A DNA stretch of 64,000 bases from positions 1,935,781 through 1,999,780 of the forward strand of contig NZ_OY759725.1 in assembly GCF_963662755.1 (NCBI RefSeq). The letters are read 5' to 3'. This DNA comes from an uncultured Sulfurimonas sp. GTDB lineage: Bacteria > Campylobacterota > Campylobacteria > Campylobacterales > Sulfurimonadaceae. The position numbers were made by a program, and so were the translations under genes. Under the pieces are notes generated by a model. It searched no databases and had not been told where the DNA came from. It saw nothing but the letters and a program-made list of their open reading frames with translations. Positions 13,570 to 22,059 of this stretch are shown in pieces (the stretch's first letter is position 1; each line of letters begins with the position of its first letter).

Positions 13570-14436
13570 ATGATGAAAATATCTTTTTTACTACTGTTTT
13601 TATCCTCTTTACTTTTTGGAGATAAGCCTCAGTTGTTTCTTTTAAACAACTACACTCAAGATAAAAATGTCACATCTTGGTATATGAGTGAAAAGCTTGA
13701 TGGAGTTAGAGCTTATTGGGATGGAGAAAAATTAATATCAAGAGGTGGTAAAGTCTTTTCTGCTCCGTCTTTTTTTACACAGGATTTTCCAAAGCATAAA
13801 TTAGATGGAGAACTTTGGAGTAAAAGAGGGAATTTTTCTAATATTTCTTCAATTGTTAGAACAAAAGGTGAGGCTAAAGCCACACATCCAGAGGAAAGAG
13901 GATGTACGACTTTAGTCGTACCAAAAAGCCAAAGATGGGAAAAATTAACGTACAATATTTTTGAAGTACCACAAGCAAAAGGTAATTTACTTCAAAGACT
14001 CTCAAACGTAAAAGAGACAAAATACTTAAAACTCATAAAACAGATAAAAGTAAAAGACAAAAAGCACTTGGATGAGTTTTTAAAAAGTGTTGAGGAAAAA
14101 GGTGGAGAGGGCGTTGTTGTGCGTGATGGGAGTTTGAACTACTACACAGGTAGAGATAATAACTCTTTAAAAGTAAAAAGCTACATAGATGCAGAGTGTG
14201 AAGTCGTAGGCTACAACAAAGGTAGTGCAAAATACAAAAATGTAGTGGGATCACTATCTTGTAAGATGCAAAATAATCAAATCATAAAAATTGGAAGTGG
14301 TTTAAATAACCATCAAAGACAAAATCCACCAGAAATTGGTGCTATAATAACATTTAAATATTATGGTTTAACATCAAAAGGCAATCCAAGATTTCCTATA
14401 TTTTTGTATGTTAGACACAAAAAAGAAGAGATATGA
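13570..14436 (+). CDS. Periplasmic ATP-dependent DNA ligase (LigE type) with a REPIN-encoded insert
   Basis: Minimal exported ATP-dependent ligase that seals nicks. The 288 residues begin with a signal peptide (FLLLFLSSLLFG). Motif I is EKLDGVRAYWDG with nucleophile K42. Next come DGELW (79-83), EGVVVR (motif IV) and SLKVKSY (motif V). Residues 100-118 read GEAKATHPEERGCTTLVVP and are encoded wholly by a REPIN. In related ligases the segment IVR runs almost directly into WxxLTYNIFEVP, so this is a clear insertion between two conserved blocks. The gene abuts pglB and overlaps pgi by four bases. With comEA nearby, a role on imported or extracellular DNA is plausible. Confidence 0.85.
   Translation: MMKISFLLLFLSSLLFGDKPQLFLLNNYTQDKNVTSWYMSEKLDGVRAYWDGEKLISRGGKVFSAPSFFTQDFPKHKLDGELWSKRGNFSNISSIVRTKGEAKATHPEERGCTTLVVPKSQRWEKLTYNIFEVPQAKGNLLQRLSNVKETKYLKLIKQIKVKDKKHLDEFLKSVEEKGGEGVVVRDGSLNYYTGRDNNSLKVKSYIDAECEVVGYNKGSAKYKNVVGSLSCKMQNNQIIKIGSGLNNHQRQNPPEIGAIITFKYYGLTSKGNPRFPIFLYVRHKKEEI
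13867..13922. repeat. In-gene REPIN in the DNA ligase
   Basis: Minus arm 13867-13889 and plus arm 13900-13922 with heads inward around the ten-base linker AGAGGAAAGA. The arms differ from REPIN 1 by only one base (TTTAGT for TTCAGT). With the following base it is 57 long, a multiple of three. Confidence 0.9.
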
Positions 14437-15722
14437 ACTATAAACACAATTTTAATCCAAGTATATCAGATGCTGATGTTTTTAATGAAATAGTAAAAGA
14501 AAAAGAGAGTATAGGCTATTATAATCTTGTACATCAAGATACTACAGAGTTTAAAGAGTATGCTAAGAGTGTTAAGCAAAAAAATATTGTAGTTATAGGT
14601 ATAGGTGGAAGCACACTTGGAACTTATGCTATTTATAAATTTTTAAAACACTCTAAAACTCTTTCTAAGCAACTCTATTTTTTAGAAACAACAGACCCTA
14701 TAGATATAAAGTCAAAAGTTCAGGCTATAGACTTAAACGACACTCTTTTTATAGTTATATCAAAGTCAGGTACTACTATTGAGACCGTTTCTATTTTTAA
14801 GTATATAAATTCACTTATAAAATGCAATAAAAACAATACTTTAGTTATAACAGAAAATGACTCAAAGCTTAACTTTTATGCAAAAAGTAATGATATTAAA
14901 ACTTTTGATATTCCAAAAGATGTAGGTGGAAGATTTTCAGTTTTTAGTGCAGTTGGTTTGCTTCCTCTTGCAATAGTTGGACTTGATATAGATGAGCTTT
15001 TAAAAGGTGCAAAAGAGATACATGATGATTTTTTTGACAATGGTTTTATAGTAGAAGATGGAAGTATGACTTCAGTCGTGCTTGACAACGCAGTTAAGGG
15101 TGAGGCTAAAGCCACATATCCTACAAAAGTTTCAGCAAATAAACGTATATTAAAAAAAGCTAGATTTTTTGTGGAGTATAAAAATAATTTTAACATAAAT
15201 GTAGTTTTTTCTTACTCTTCAAGGTTAGAGGGTTTTAACAAATGGTATATCCAACTTTGGGGTGAAAGCTTAGGAAAAGTTGATATAAATAGTACAAGAC
15301 AAGGTCTAACTCCCATAGGAATTATCGGACCAATAGACCAACACTCTTTTTTACAACTTATAGTTGAGGGAAGAAGAGATAAAACAGTTACGGTTATAAA
15401 AGTAGATGATTTTCATAGTGAATTAAAAATTCCTCATATAAAACTCGATGGTTTAGAAGAGTTAGACTACATAGATGGCTTAGAATTTTCTTCACTTATA
15501 AAAAGTCAAGCAGATGCTACAATAGAGTCAATAAATAACTTAAATGATATACCATGTGATGTAATAACAATAGATGGTGTTTGTGAAAGAGCAATAGCAT
15601 CTCTAATGTATGAGTATGAACTTTTAACTTCTATATGTGCAAAATTTATGTATATAAATGCTTATAATCAACCTGGAGTTGAGAGTGGTAAGATAATACT
15701 CAAAGAAAAATTAAAACATTAA
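14433..15722 (+). CDS. pgi: Glucose-6-phosphate isomerase with REP-derived insert
   Basis: Interconverts glucose-6-phosphate and fructose-6-phosphate. The 429 residues include the SIS-domain motifs VIGIGGSTLGTYA and SKSGTTIET, the block GGRFSVFSAVGLLPLA, and the C-terminal region NAYNQPGVESGK with the conserved lysine. It is somewhat shorter than typical bacterial Pgi but keeps these motifs. Residues about 210-230 (GSMTSVVLDNAVKGEAKATYP) derive from two REP arms and lie between the first SIS domain and the block FFVEYKNNFNINVVF. The ATG overlaps the ligase stop (ATGA). Loss of function would be costly, so the insert is probably tolerated. Confidence 0.9.
   Translation: MNYKHNFNPSISDADVFNEIVKEKESIGYYNLVHQDTTEFKEYAKSVKQKNIVVIGIGGSTLGTYAIYKFLKHSKTLSKQLYFLETTDPIDIKSKVQAIDLNDTLFIVISKSGTTIETVSIFKYINSLIKCNKNNTLVITENDSKLNFYAKSNDIKTFDIPKDVGGRFSVFSAVGLLPLAIVGLDIDELLKGAKEIHDDFFDNGFIVEDGSMTSVVLDNAVKGEAKATYPTKVSANKRILKKARFFVEYKNNFNINVVFSYSSRLEGFNKWYIQLWGESLGKVDINSTRQGLTPIGIIGPIDQHSFLQLIVEGRRDKTVTVIKVDDFHSELKIPHIKLDGLEELDYIDGLEFSSLIKSQADATIESINNLNDIPCDVITIDGVCERAIASLMYEYELLTSICAKFMYINAYNQPGVESGKIILKEKLKH
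15060..15121. repeat. In-gene tail-to-tail REP pair in pgi
   Basis: Plus arm 15060-15082 (GGAAGT head, TGACTTCAGTCGTG) and minus arm 15099-15121 (GGTGAGGCTAAAGCC, then ACATATCC). Heads face outward, as in the pair in the mqnE ORF, and opposite to the intergenic REPINs. Confidence 0.8.
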
Positions 15723-15774
15723 ATTTGTTATTTTGTGGTTTTTACTATACACTGTGCGAAATAAAATTTAAAAT

Positions 15775-15864
15775 GTTAAAGAACTTTCAAAAGTAAAAGG
15801 CATTGGAGAAAAAGCAGTTGAAAATAATATGAGTAACTTAACTGCAAGTTCTTGTAAAAAATAA
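15775..15864 (+). pseudogene. C-terminal remnant of a second ComEA-like gene
   Basis: Thirty codons read VKELSKVKGIGEKAVENN and end in SSCKK-stop, clearly like the tail of ComEA at 10144-10395 (EELSNVKGIGSKTIEKN ... KCKK). An in-frame stop stands at 15769, so nothing longer survives. The match is partial, so this is an old paralogue or a diverged duplicate. I see no gene in the rest of 15723-16022; it holds this remnant, one hairpin and AT-rich sequence leading to the Wzz-like gene. Confidence 0.7.
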
Positions 15865-15893
15865 AGATACTACGACATTAGTCGTACTATCTT
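15864..15893. repeat. REP-like hairpin after the comEA remnant
   Basis: AAGATA-C-TACGAC, loop ATTA, GTCGTA-C-TATCTT: twelve paired bases with one C-C mismatch. The inner TACGAC/GTCGTA stem is that of the REP plus arm, but head and tail differ. It could be an eroded REP or a weak terminator; there is no strong T-run. Confidence 0.5.
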
Positions 15894-16022
15894 AAATCTT
15901 CATCTACCTCATTTTTACAAATAAAATTAAAAAAAACAATTTAAGTTTTATAAATTTAAGTAGCTTTATATGCAGATTCAACTACCATAACAACCTAATT
16001 ATAAAAAAAGAAAAGGGCTTCA

Positions 16023-17060
16023 GTGCAAGAAAATCAAGTAAATACACAAAGATATGAAGAAGATGAAATAGACTTAAGAGAACTGTTTAAAACTCTTATG
16101 AAAAATAAAATAAAAATAGTGCTAATCACTTCTTTGATAACTTTAGGAGCTGTTGTTTATGCATTTGTAATGCCTAAAATTTATGAAGGGAAAGTTATTC
16201 TTAAGGTTGGAGAATATAAGCTTGCTAATGCTAATGCTAATGCTAATGCTAATGCTAATGCTAATGCTAATGCTAATGCTAATGCTAATGCTAATACTAA
16301 AATAACCATAGCAGATGCTTCAGAGCTTTCTAAAGAGTTAGAGATTTTATTTATAGATATTTTAAAAAATGAAAAAAATAGAGAGGCTAAAATAGATAGT
16401 ATAAATTTAATAAAACAGCAAAAAAACTTTTTGGAGATTTCAGCCTTAGGAAGCTCAAATGATGCTGTTAGCTTAGAGATAAAAAAAGTAGTAGAATATA
16501 CACAAAATAAACATCAAAAGTTATTGGATGAAGTAAAAGAATCTCATAATAATGAAACAAAATATTTAGAAAGTAAACTTCTTATTTTGAAAACCAAGAC
16601 ATTACCTAGCTTAACTGAAAAAATAAAAAGATATAAAAACGATGTAACTCTTTATGAATCAAATCTTCTTGATTTAAAACAAAATTTTAAAAAGATAAAA
16701 AATTCCAATCCTACTTTAGCAGCAATTCAAATTAATGAACAAAGATATTTGGTTGATACAATAAGTAAATTAAAAAATTCTTTAGAATCTTTTGAAAATG
16801 AAAAAGAGGATATTGAATTAATTCAAATAGAAGCATTAAAAGAACAAATAAAAACTTTGCAAGTATTGATAAAACCATATAATTATAAAAACACTCAAAT
16901 TGTTGGTAAAATAATGACAAATGATTATGCAATTAAACCAAAGAAAAAACTAATAGTAGTTGTAGCTTTTGTGACAGGTTTAATTTTATCTATCTTTTTA
17001 GTCTTTTTTATGGAGTTTATCAAAGGCTTTAGAGATGAAGATCAGCCTAGCTTGTCTTGA
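16023..17060 (+). CDS. Wzz/chain-length-determinant family membrane protein
   Basis: Polysaccharide co-polymerase-like protein of 345 residues. Two membrane segments frame a long coiled-coil periplasmic part: the first in KIVLITSLITLGAVVYAFVMP (about 37-57), the second in KKLIVVVAFVTGLILSIFLVFF near the C-terminus. The N-terminal EIDLRELFKTLMKNK is the usual Wzz cytoplasmic lead. The start is GTG at 16023 after AAAAGGGC. Residues 68-91 are twelve Ala-Asn pairs from a hexanucleotide repeat, just after the first periplasmic strand. It converges on putP with a 19-base overlap of the two stop regions. No wzx, wzy or sugar genes are adjacent. Confidence 0.75.
   Translation: MQENQVNTQRYEEDEIDLRELFKTLMKNKIKIVLITSLITLGAVVYAFVMPKIYEGKVILKVGEYKLANANANANANANANANANANANANTKITIADASELSKELEILFIDILKNEKNREAKIDSINLIKQQKNFLEISALGSSNDAVSLEIKKVVEYTQNKHQKLLDEVKESHNNETKYLESKLLILKTKTLPSLTEKIKRYKNDVTLYESNLLDLKQNFKKIKNSNPTLAAIQINEQRYLVDTISKLKNSLESFENEKEDIELIQIEALKEQIKTLQVLIKPYNYKNTQIVGKIMTNDYAIKPKKKLIVVVAFVTGLILSIFLVFFMEFIKGFRDEDQPSLS
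16224..16295 (+). repeat. Hexanucleotide tandem repeat (GCTAAT) x 12
   Basis: Twelve perfect GCTAAT copies (72 bases), encoding (Ala-Asn)12. Because the unit is a multiple of three, slippage would change protein length rather than switch the frame off. Confidence 0.97.
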
Positions 17061-18508
17061 ACTTCTTGAAAAATTTCTTTAGACTCTTTTGAAGCACTCT
17101 CTCCAACTCTACTAAAGATTAAAATAGCAATCCAAGCTAAGATAAATCCAGGTAGAAGTTCGTATATGTCAAATATACCACCTTCAAGGTTTTTATAGAT
17201 GATTACGATTATAGAACCAACTAGCATACCAGCAATAGCACCTGCTCTTGTAATGTTTTTGTTGTAAAGAGACAAAATAACAAGAGGTCCAAAGGCTGCA
17301 CCAAAACCAGCCCAAGCGTAAGATACAAGTTGTAAAACACTAGAGTTTTTATCGGTTGAGATGTACCAAGCGATAACGGCTATAACTATAACTGTTATGC
17401 GACCTATCCAAACTAACTCTTTATCGTTTGCATTTTTTCTCAATATGGCATGGTAAATATCTCTTGTTAAAACAGAAGAAGATACAAGAAGTTGAGAGTC
17501 AATAGTACTCATTATGGCAGCCAAAATAGCTGCTAGTAAGAATCCTGCGATCCATGGATTGAAAAGAAGCTGAGAAAGAGTTATAAAAATTTTCTCACTA
17601 TCGTTTAAATCAACTCCATTTGATACAACATATATAAAACCAAAAAAACCAACAGCTAATGAACCAAGTATAGAAATACCCATCCAACTCATGCCTATAG
17701 CTTTTGCGCGGTGCATCTCATTTTCATCTCTAATGGACATAAAACGAACTAAGATATGCGGTTGACCAAAATATCCAAGTCCCCAAGCAAGAAGTGAAAT
17801 TATGCCAATAAAAGAAGTTCCCTTTAGTATATCAAGTTTATTTGTATCATAAATTTCTATAATTCTAATAGCCTCACTAATCCCTCCAATGTCGTATAAA
17901 ACTACTATTGGAGTTATAACAAGAGCTAACATCATAAGTATGCCTTGTATAAAGTCTGTCCAACTAACAGCGTTATATCCACCTAAAAATGTGTAGGATA
18001 CTATGATAACACTTCCAACTATTAGAGCCATTGAGTACTCTAAGTTAAAAGTAGCTTCAAAGAGTTTAGCCCCTCCAACAAGTCCTGAAGATGTGTAGAG
18101 CGTGTAAAAAACAAGAATAACTATAGCTGTTATAACTCTAAGCATATTTTTGTTGTCTTTAAATCTATTAGAAAAATAATCAGGAATAGTAATAGCATCG
18201 TTTAAGTAATGAGTATAAACCCTAAGTGGTTTTGCAACATAGTGCCAGTTTAAATAAGCACCACTAAAGAGTCCAACAGCTATCCAACTTCCGACTAAAC
18301 CATCACTATATATCATCCCTGGAAGACCTAGTAACAACCACCCACTCATATCAGATGCTCCTGCACTAAGTGCGGTTACTCCCGGACCTAAACCACGTCC
18401 ACCTAAAACATAATCACTTAAATCATCCGTTTTAAAATAAAAATAAAATCCTATGCCTATCATTCCTAACATATATATGGAAAATGAAATTAAAAGTGGG
18501 GTTTGCAT
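17042..18508 (-). CDS. putP: Sodium/proline symporter
   Basis: Sodium-coupled proline importer of the SSS family, inner membrane, 488 residues, about 13 membrane segments. Typical motifs are DYVLGGRGLGPGVTALSAGASDMSGWLLLGLPG in the first third, GWLLL, FLGGYNAVSWTDFIQG, and GYFGQPHILVRFM. It is the downstream partner of putA: its start region overlaps the putA stop by 19 bases, so the two are translationally coupled. It supplies substrate to PutA. Confidence 0.93.
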   Translation of the reverse strand: MQTPLLISFSIYMLGMIGIGFYFYFKTDDLSDYVLGGRGLGPGVTALSAGASDMSGWLLLGLPGMIYSDGLVGSWIAVGLFSGAYLNWHYVAKPLRVYTHYLNDAITIPDYFSNRFKDNKNMLRVITAIVILVFYTLYTSSGLVGGAKLFEATFNLEYSMALIVGSVIIVSYTFLGGYNAVSWTDFIQGILMMLALVITPIVVLYDIGGISEAIRIIEIYDTNKLDILKGTSFIGIISLLAWGLGYFGQPHILVRFMSIRDENEMHRAKAIGMSWMGISILGSLAVGFFGFIYVVSNGVDLNDSEKIFITLSQLLFNPWIAGFLLAAILAAIMSTIDSQLLVSSSVLTRDIYHAILRKNANDKELVWIGRITVIVIAVIAWYISTDKNSSVLQLVSYAWAGFGAAFGPLVILSLYNKNITRAGAIAGMLVGSIIVIIYKNLEGGIFDIYELLPGFILAWIAILIFSRVGESASKESKEIFQEVQDKLG

Positions 18509-21500
18509 CTATGTATCCTTTTTTGTTCAATGCTACGAAGTCCTAAGTTTCCATATCTATGATAACTATGAGAGATGCTTTGTTCTAAAAAGAAGTGCAT
18601 AAGCTCAACTCTACCATGAGCTATAAAAGGCTCACTTGCTATATGTCTTGCATCTGCTGCCATGAGTTTATAAACTTCTTTTTCAATGTTTTGTTTGTTT
18701 AAATATCTAACTCTTTGTGAATCTTTCATAGATGCAATAGACTCTTGTAAACTCTCATTTGAAAAAGAGTCGTGTTCACCAAGTAAGAAAGCTTTTTTTC
18801 CCATAAGCCATAAAAGTTCATGTGAATTAATCTTTTTTGGTAGAGATATATGAAGTTTTACACCTGATATTTTTGCTGCAGCTATTGAGCAAAGAATCTC
18901 ATAAAGTGAGTCATCATTTTTTACAACTAATGTCATTTTTTTAACATTTAAGTATCTGATGATATTACTCTCTCCTCTAATATTTGCATAGTCATGTTCT
19001 TGTAAAAATTCATTATTTAAGTAGTATGAAAAATTGCCAATCGTTTTTATACTGTTTTGCAAAATTTCTTTGTAAGTCTCTTCTTCTTTTAATATCTCTT
19101 GAAGATTTTCCAAACATGGATGTGAAGCTGACTCAGTTTGCAAAGTATCATCAAGAGTGATATTTACAAACTGAGAAACATAGTTAAATCCACCAGCTTT
19201 TTTACCGCTTCCAATGGCTGATTTTCCCATGCCACCAAAAGGTTGTCTAGTGACTATAGCGCCAGTTGTCATACGGTTTATATAAAGATTTCCAGCCATA
19301 AGTTTTTCTTTAAAGATATTTACCTCTCTCTCATCAAGACTTTCTATACCTGAAGTTAAGCCATAGCCAGTTGAGTTTACTATATCTATGGCATCTTCTA
19401 AATTCTCCGCACACATCACACTAAGCACAGGACCAAAAAGTTCGTTCATGTGACAAAAGTCTCCTTTTTTTGTTCCCCATCTAATGGAAGGTTTTAACAT
19501 ATAAGGATTTTTTTCTTCAGCAAAACTAGGAGCTATAAGCCACTCTTCGCCAGTGTCAAGATGTTCTAGTGATTTTTTTAGATTTCCTGAGGGAAGACTT
19601 GCTAGTGAACTGATTCTATTTTGCATATCCCAAACTGAGCCAACATTTAAAGATAGAGTTGCATCTCGAAGCATCTCTTTAAACTCTTCATCCTCATAAA
19701 TCTCTCTCTCAAGAACTAAAAGAGAAGTAGCTGAACACTTTTGTCCAGAGTTATTAAATGCAGATGCTATAACATTTTTTACGGCTTGATCTCTATCTGA
19801 GAGTGCTGTAACAATAGTAGCATCTTTACCTCCAGTCTCAGCACTTAAGTGAATATCAGGACGGCTTTTTAGCATACCATAAGCTGTTTTTTCTCCGCCT
19901 GTAAATATTACAAAATCAATATTTTTACTTTTTACAAGATACTCTCCTGCCATATCTCCTTTTGTTGGAGTAAATTGTAAAGTATTTTTACTAACTCCTG
20001 CATCCCAAAAACAACGACAAAGCATCTGTGCACAAAGCAATGCATCTGAAGATGGTTTTAGTATAACTCTATTTCCAGATGCAAGAGCTGCAGCTATGCC
20101 ACCAACCGCTATGGCTATAGGAAAATTCCAAGGGCTTATAACTAATCCAACTCCTTTTTCTTTAACTTTTATGCCTTTTAACTCTTGGAGTTTTTTCATA
20201 CTAAATGGATAGAAGTTTAAAAAATCTATGGCTTCTGATATTTCTACATCTGTTTCGCTAAAGATTTTGCCAAGTTCTGCGGCGGCTATACCTATGAGTT
20301 CGGCTCTATTTTTTCTAAACTCATTTGCTACATTCATCAGAACTTTTGTTCTTTGCTCAAGTGTAAGTTTGCTCCAGCCATCTTTATCGCTTTTTGCAAC
20401 TTCTATGGCTCTTTTTAAGTCATCCTCTTTTGCCATAAAGCATCTGCCTAAAAGAGTGTTTTGAGATTTATCCATAATCTCTATACTCTCTTGACTCTCG
20501 CACTCTTTAGCATCTATGACCATATAAGCTTTTAGCGGTTCATCTTTTGAGATACTTTTATATTTGTCTCGGATTTTATCTGCCCAGAGTTGATTTTGTC
20601 TTAGTGTAAAGTCTGTATCGCTCTCATTTTTAAATATATAATTTTTTACATCATTTATAGGCTCAAAACTCTCTGTAGCTCTGTTTTGCGTTCTGTATGC
20701 TTCTTTTGGAAGTGATTTTAGTGCAGTTATAGAATCATCATAACTACGAAGTAAAACTTTCCAAGCATCACTTCCAACTTCAAGTCCAAAACTATGTTTT
20801 AAAAAGTTTTGCTCAGCTGTATTTTCATCAAATCTTCTAACAAGATAAGCTATGGCATTTGTAAATGTTTTTGAAGTCGCAGTTGGAGCATAAAGAATAA
20901 CTTCAATATCTTCTTTTTTCAAGATATGATAAGCTGTTTCACTCATTCCCTCAAGCATTTCAGCACTAAAATGTTCTGATACTTTTCTTTGTTTTGCAAG
21001 TTTATAAGCTAGTGCTAAATCAAAAAGATTGTGAGATGCGATGCCTGTGTCTATGTAAGGTGCTACTTCTTTAGTGATAAGAAAATCCATAACAAGTTTA
21101 AAGTTTGCATCGCTTTGTGCTTTGTTTTGGTAAGTTACACACTCCCATCCTCTAAGAGATGCTTCTGTTAGTTCCATCTCTTGATTTGCACCTTTTACAA
21201 CTCTTATTTTGATTTTTGCTCCACCATCTTCAACTCTCTTTTTTACCCACTTATATAGTTTTTGCAGATGTGTCATAGTCTCAGGTATGTAAGTTTGAAG
21301 AACTATTCCAGCGCGAAGATTTTTAAACTCATCTAGTGAGAGAGTTTTTATAAAGACATCTATAGTTAGGTTGATATCTTTGTACTCTTCCATATCTAGG
21401 TTTATAAATTTTGAATTATTTTGCTTAGCAGCTTTATATATTTTTTGAAGTTTTAAAGAGATATTTTGAACATTCCACTCATATGCTGGAGGGTTGATTT

Positions 21501-22059
21501 GAGAAAATATTGTAGATATTTTTATAGAAACATAGTCTATATTTGGATTGCAAAGTGCATCTATATATTTTTGAACTCTTCTATTTGCTTCATCTTCTCC
21601 TAAAACAGCTTCGCCAATTATGTTGATATTTACTCTTGTTTTTTCTCTTAGGCGTTTTTGCAAATGAGCATTTAAAGAACTCTCTTCACCTTTTATAACT
21701 ATATTTTTTATATCATCTCTTAGGTAAGCTATAAAAAGAGGGACTGAGACAAAGGGTAAGTAGATGCCAAGATTTCGAAAAAGCCAAACTAAAAGTTGTT
21801 CAAACTCTGTAAAAAAAGTTGTGTTGTTATATTTGTTGAAGATATATTGAAGTTGATTGGCTATGCGGTTATTATCAAGAGATCTAAAACTTTGATCTAA
21901 GAGTTCTATGAGAAATATTTTATTTTTAGAATCACTTAAGAGTCTTTTCATGATAGCATGAAATTTTTTTTCAGAGTAAATTCTGTTTTGCTCTATATCT
22001 TTTTGCCATAAAGTTGCAAGTGATTTTGCTTCATCAAAAGTTTCTTTGTTTATATTCAT
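18490..22059 (-). CDS. putA: Bifunctional proline dehydrogenase / L-glutamate gamma-semialdehyde dehydrogenase
   Basis: Oxidises proline to glutamate in two steps and passes electrons to the quinone pool. About 1189 residues: a proline dehydrogenase barrel (motifs KISTIFSQINPP, RVVKGANQEME, YIDTGIASHN), then an aldehyde dehydrogenase domain (VISPWNFPIAIAVGGIAAALASGN, ETGGKDATIV, catalytic Cys in NNSGQKCSATS, FGPVLSVM), and a C-terminal extension of the long-PutA type. I see no N-terminal DNA-binding RHH, so it should not be an autorepressor. The ATG at 22057-22059 overlaps the stop of the TPR gene as ATGA, with GGGAG seven bases upstream. The GTG at 22065 is too close to that site. Confidence 0.92.
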   Translation of the reverse strand: MNINKETFDEAKSLATLWQKDIEQNRIYSEKKFHAIMKRLLSDSKNKIFLIELLDQSFRSLDNNRIANQLQYIFNKYNNTTFFTEFEQLLVWLFRNLGIYLPFVSVPLFIAYLRDDIKNIVIKGEESSLNAHLQKRLREKTRVNINIIGEAVLGEDEANRRVQKYIDALCNPNIDYVSIKISTIFSQINPPAYEWNVQNISLKLQKIYKAAKQNNSKFINLDMEEYKDINLTIDVFIKTLSLDEFKNLRAGIVLQTYIPETMTHLQKLYKWVKKRVEDGGAKIKIRVVKGANQEMELTEASLRGWECVTYQNKAQSDANFKLVMDFLITKEVAPYIDTGIASHNLFDLALAYKLAKQRKVSEHFSAEMLEGMSETAYHILKKEDIEVILYAPTATSKTFTNAIAYLVRRFDENTAEQNFLKHSFGLEVGSDAWKVLLRSYDDSITALKSLPKEAYRTQNRATESFEPINDVKNYIFKNESDTDFTLRQNQLWADKIRDKYKSISKDEPLKAYMVIDAKECESQESIEIMDKSQNTLLGRCFMAKEDDLKRAIEVAKSDKDGWSKLTLEQRTKVLMNVANEFRKNRAELIGIAAAELGKIFSETDVEISEAIDFLNFYPFSMKKLQELKGIKVKEKGVGLVISPWNFPIAIAVGGIAAALASGNRVILKPSSDALLCAQMLCRCFWDAGVSKNTLQFTPTKGDMAGEYLVKSKNIDFVIFTGGEKTAYGMLKSRPDIHLSAETGGKDATIVTALSDRDQAVKNVIASAFNNSGQKCSATSLLVLEREIYEDEEFKEMLRDATLSLNVGSVWDMQNRISSLASLPSGNLKKSLEHLDTGEEWLIAPSFAEEKNPYMLKPSIRWGTKKGDFCHMNELFGPVLSVMCAENLEDAIDIVNSTGYGLTSGIESLDEREVNIFKEKLMAGNLYINRMTTGAIVTRQPFGGMGKSAIGSGKKAGGFNYVSQFVNITLDDTLQTESASHPCLENLQEILKEEETYKEILQNSIKTIGNFSYYLNNEFLQEHDYANIRGESNIIRYLNVKKMTLVVKNDDSLYEILCSIAAAKISGVKLHISLPKKINSHELLWLMGKKAFLLGEHDSFSNESLQESIASMKDSQRVRYLNKQNIEKEVYKLMAADARHIASEPFIAHGRVELMHFFLEQSISHSYHRYGNLGLRSIEQKRIHRCKPHF

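Noticed and set aside
16224..16295. Phase-variable on/off switch
   Set aside because: A six-base unit cannot shift the frame; only length change is possible.
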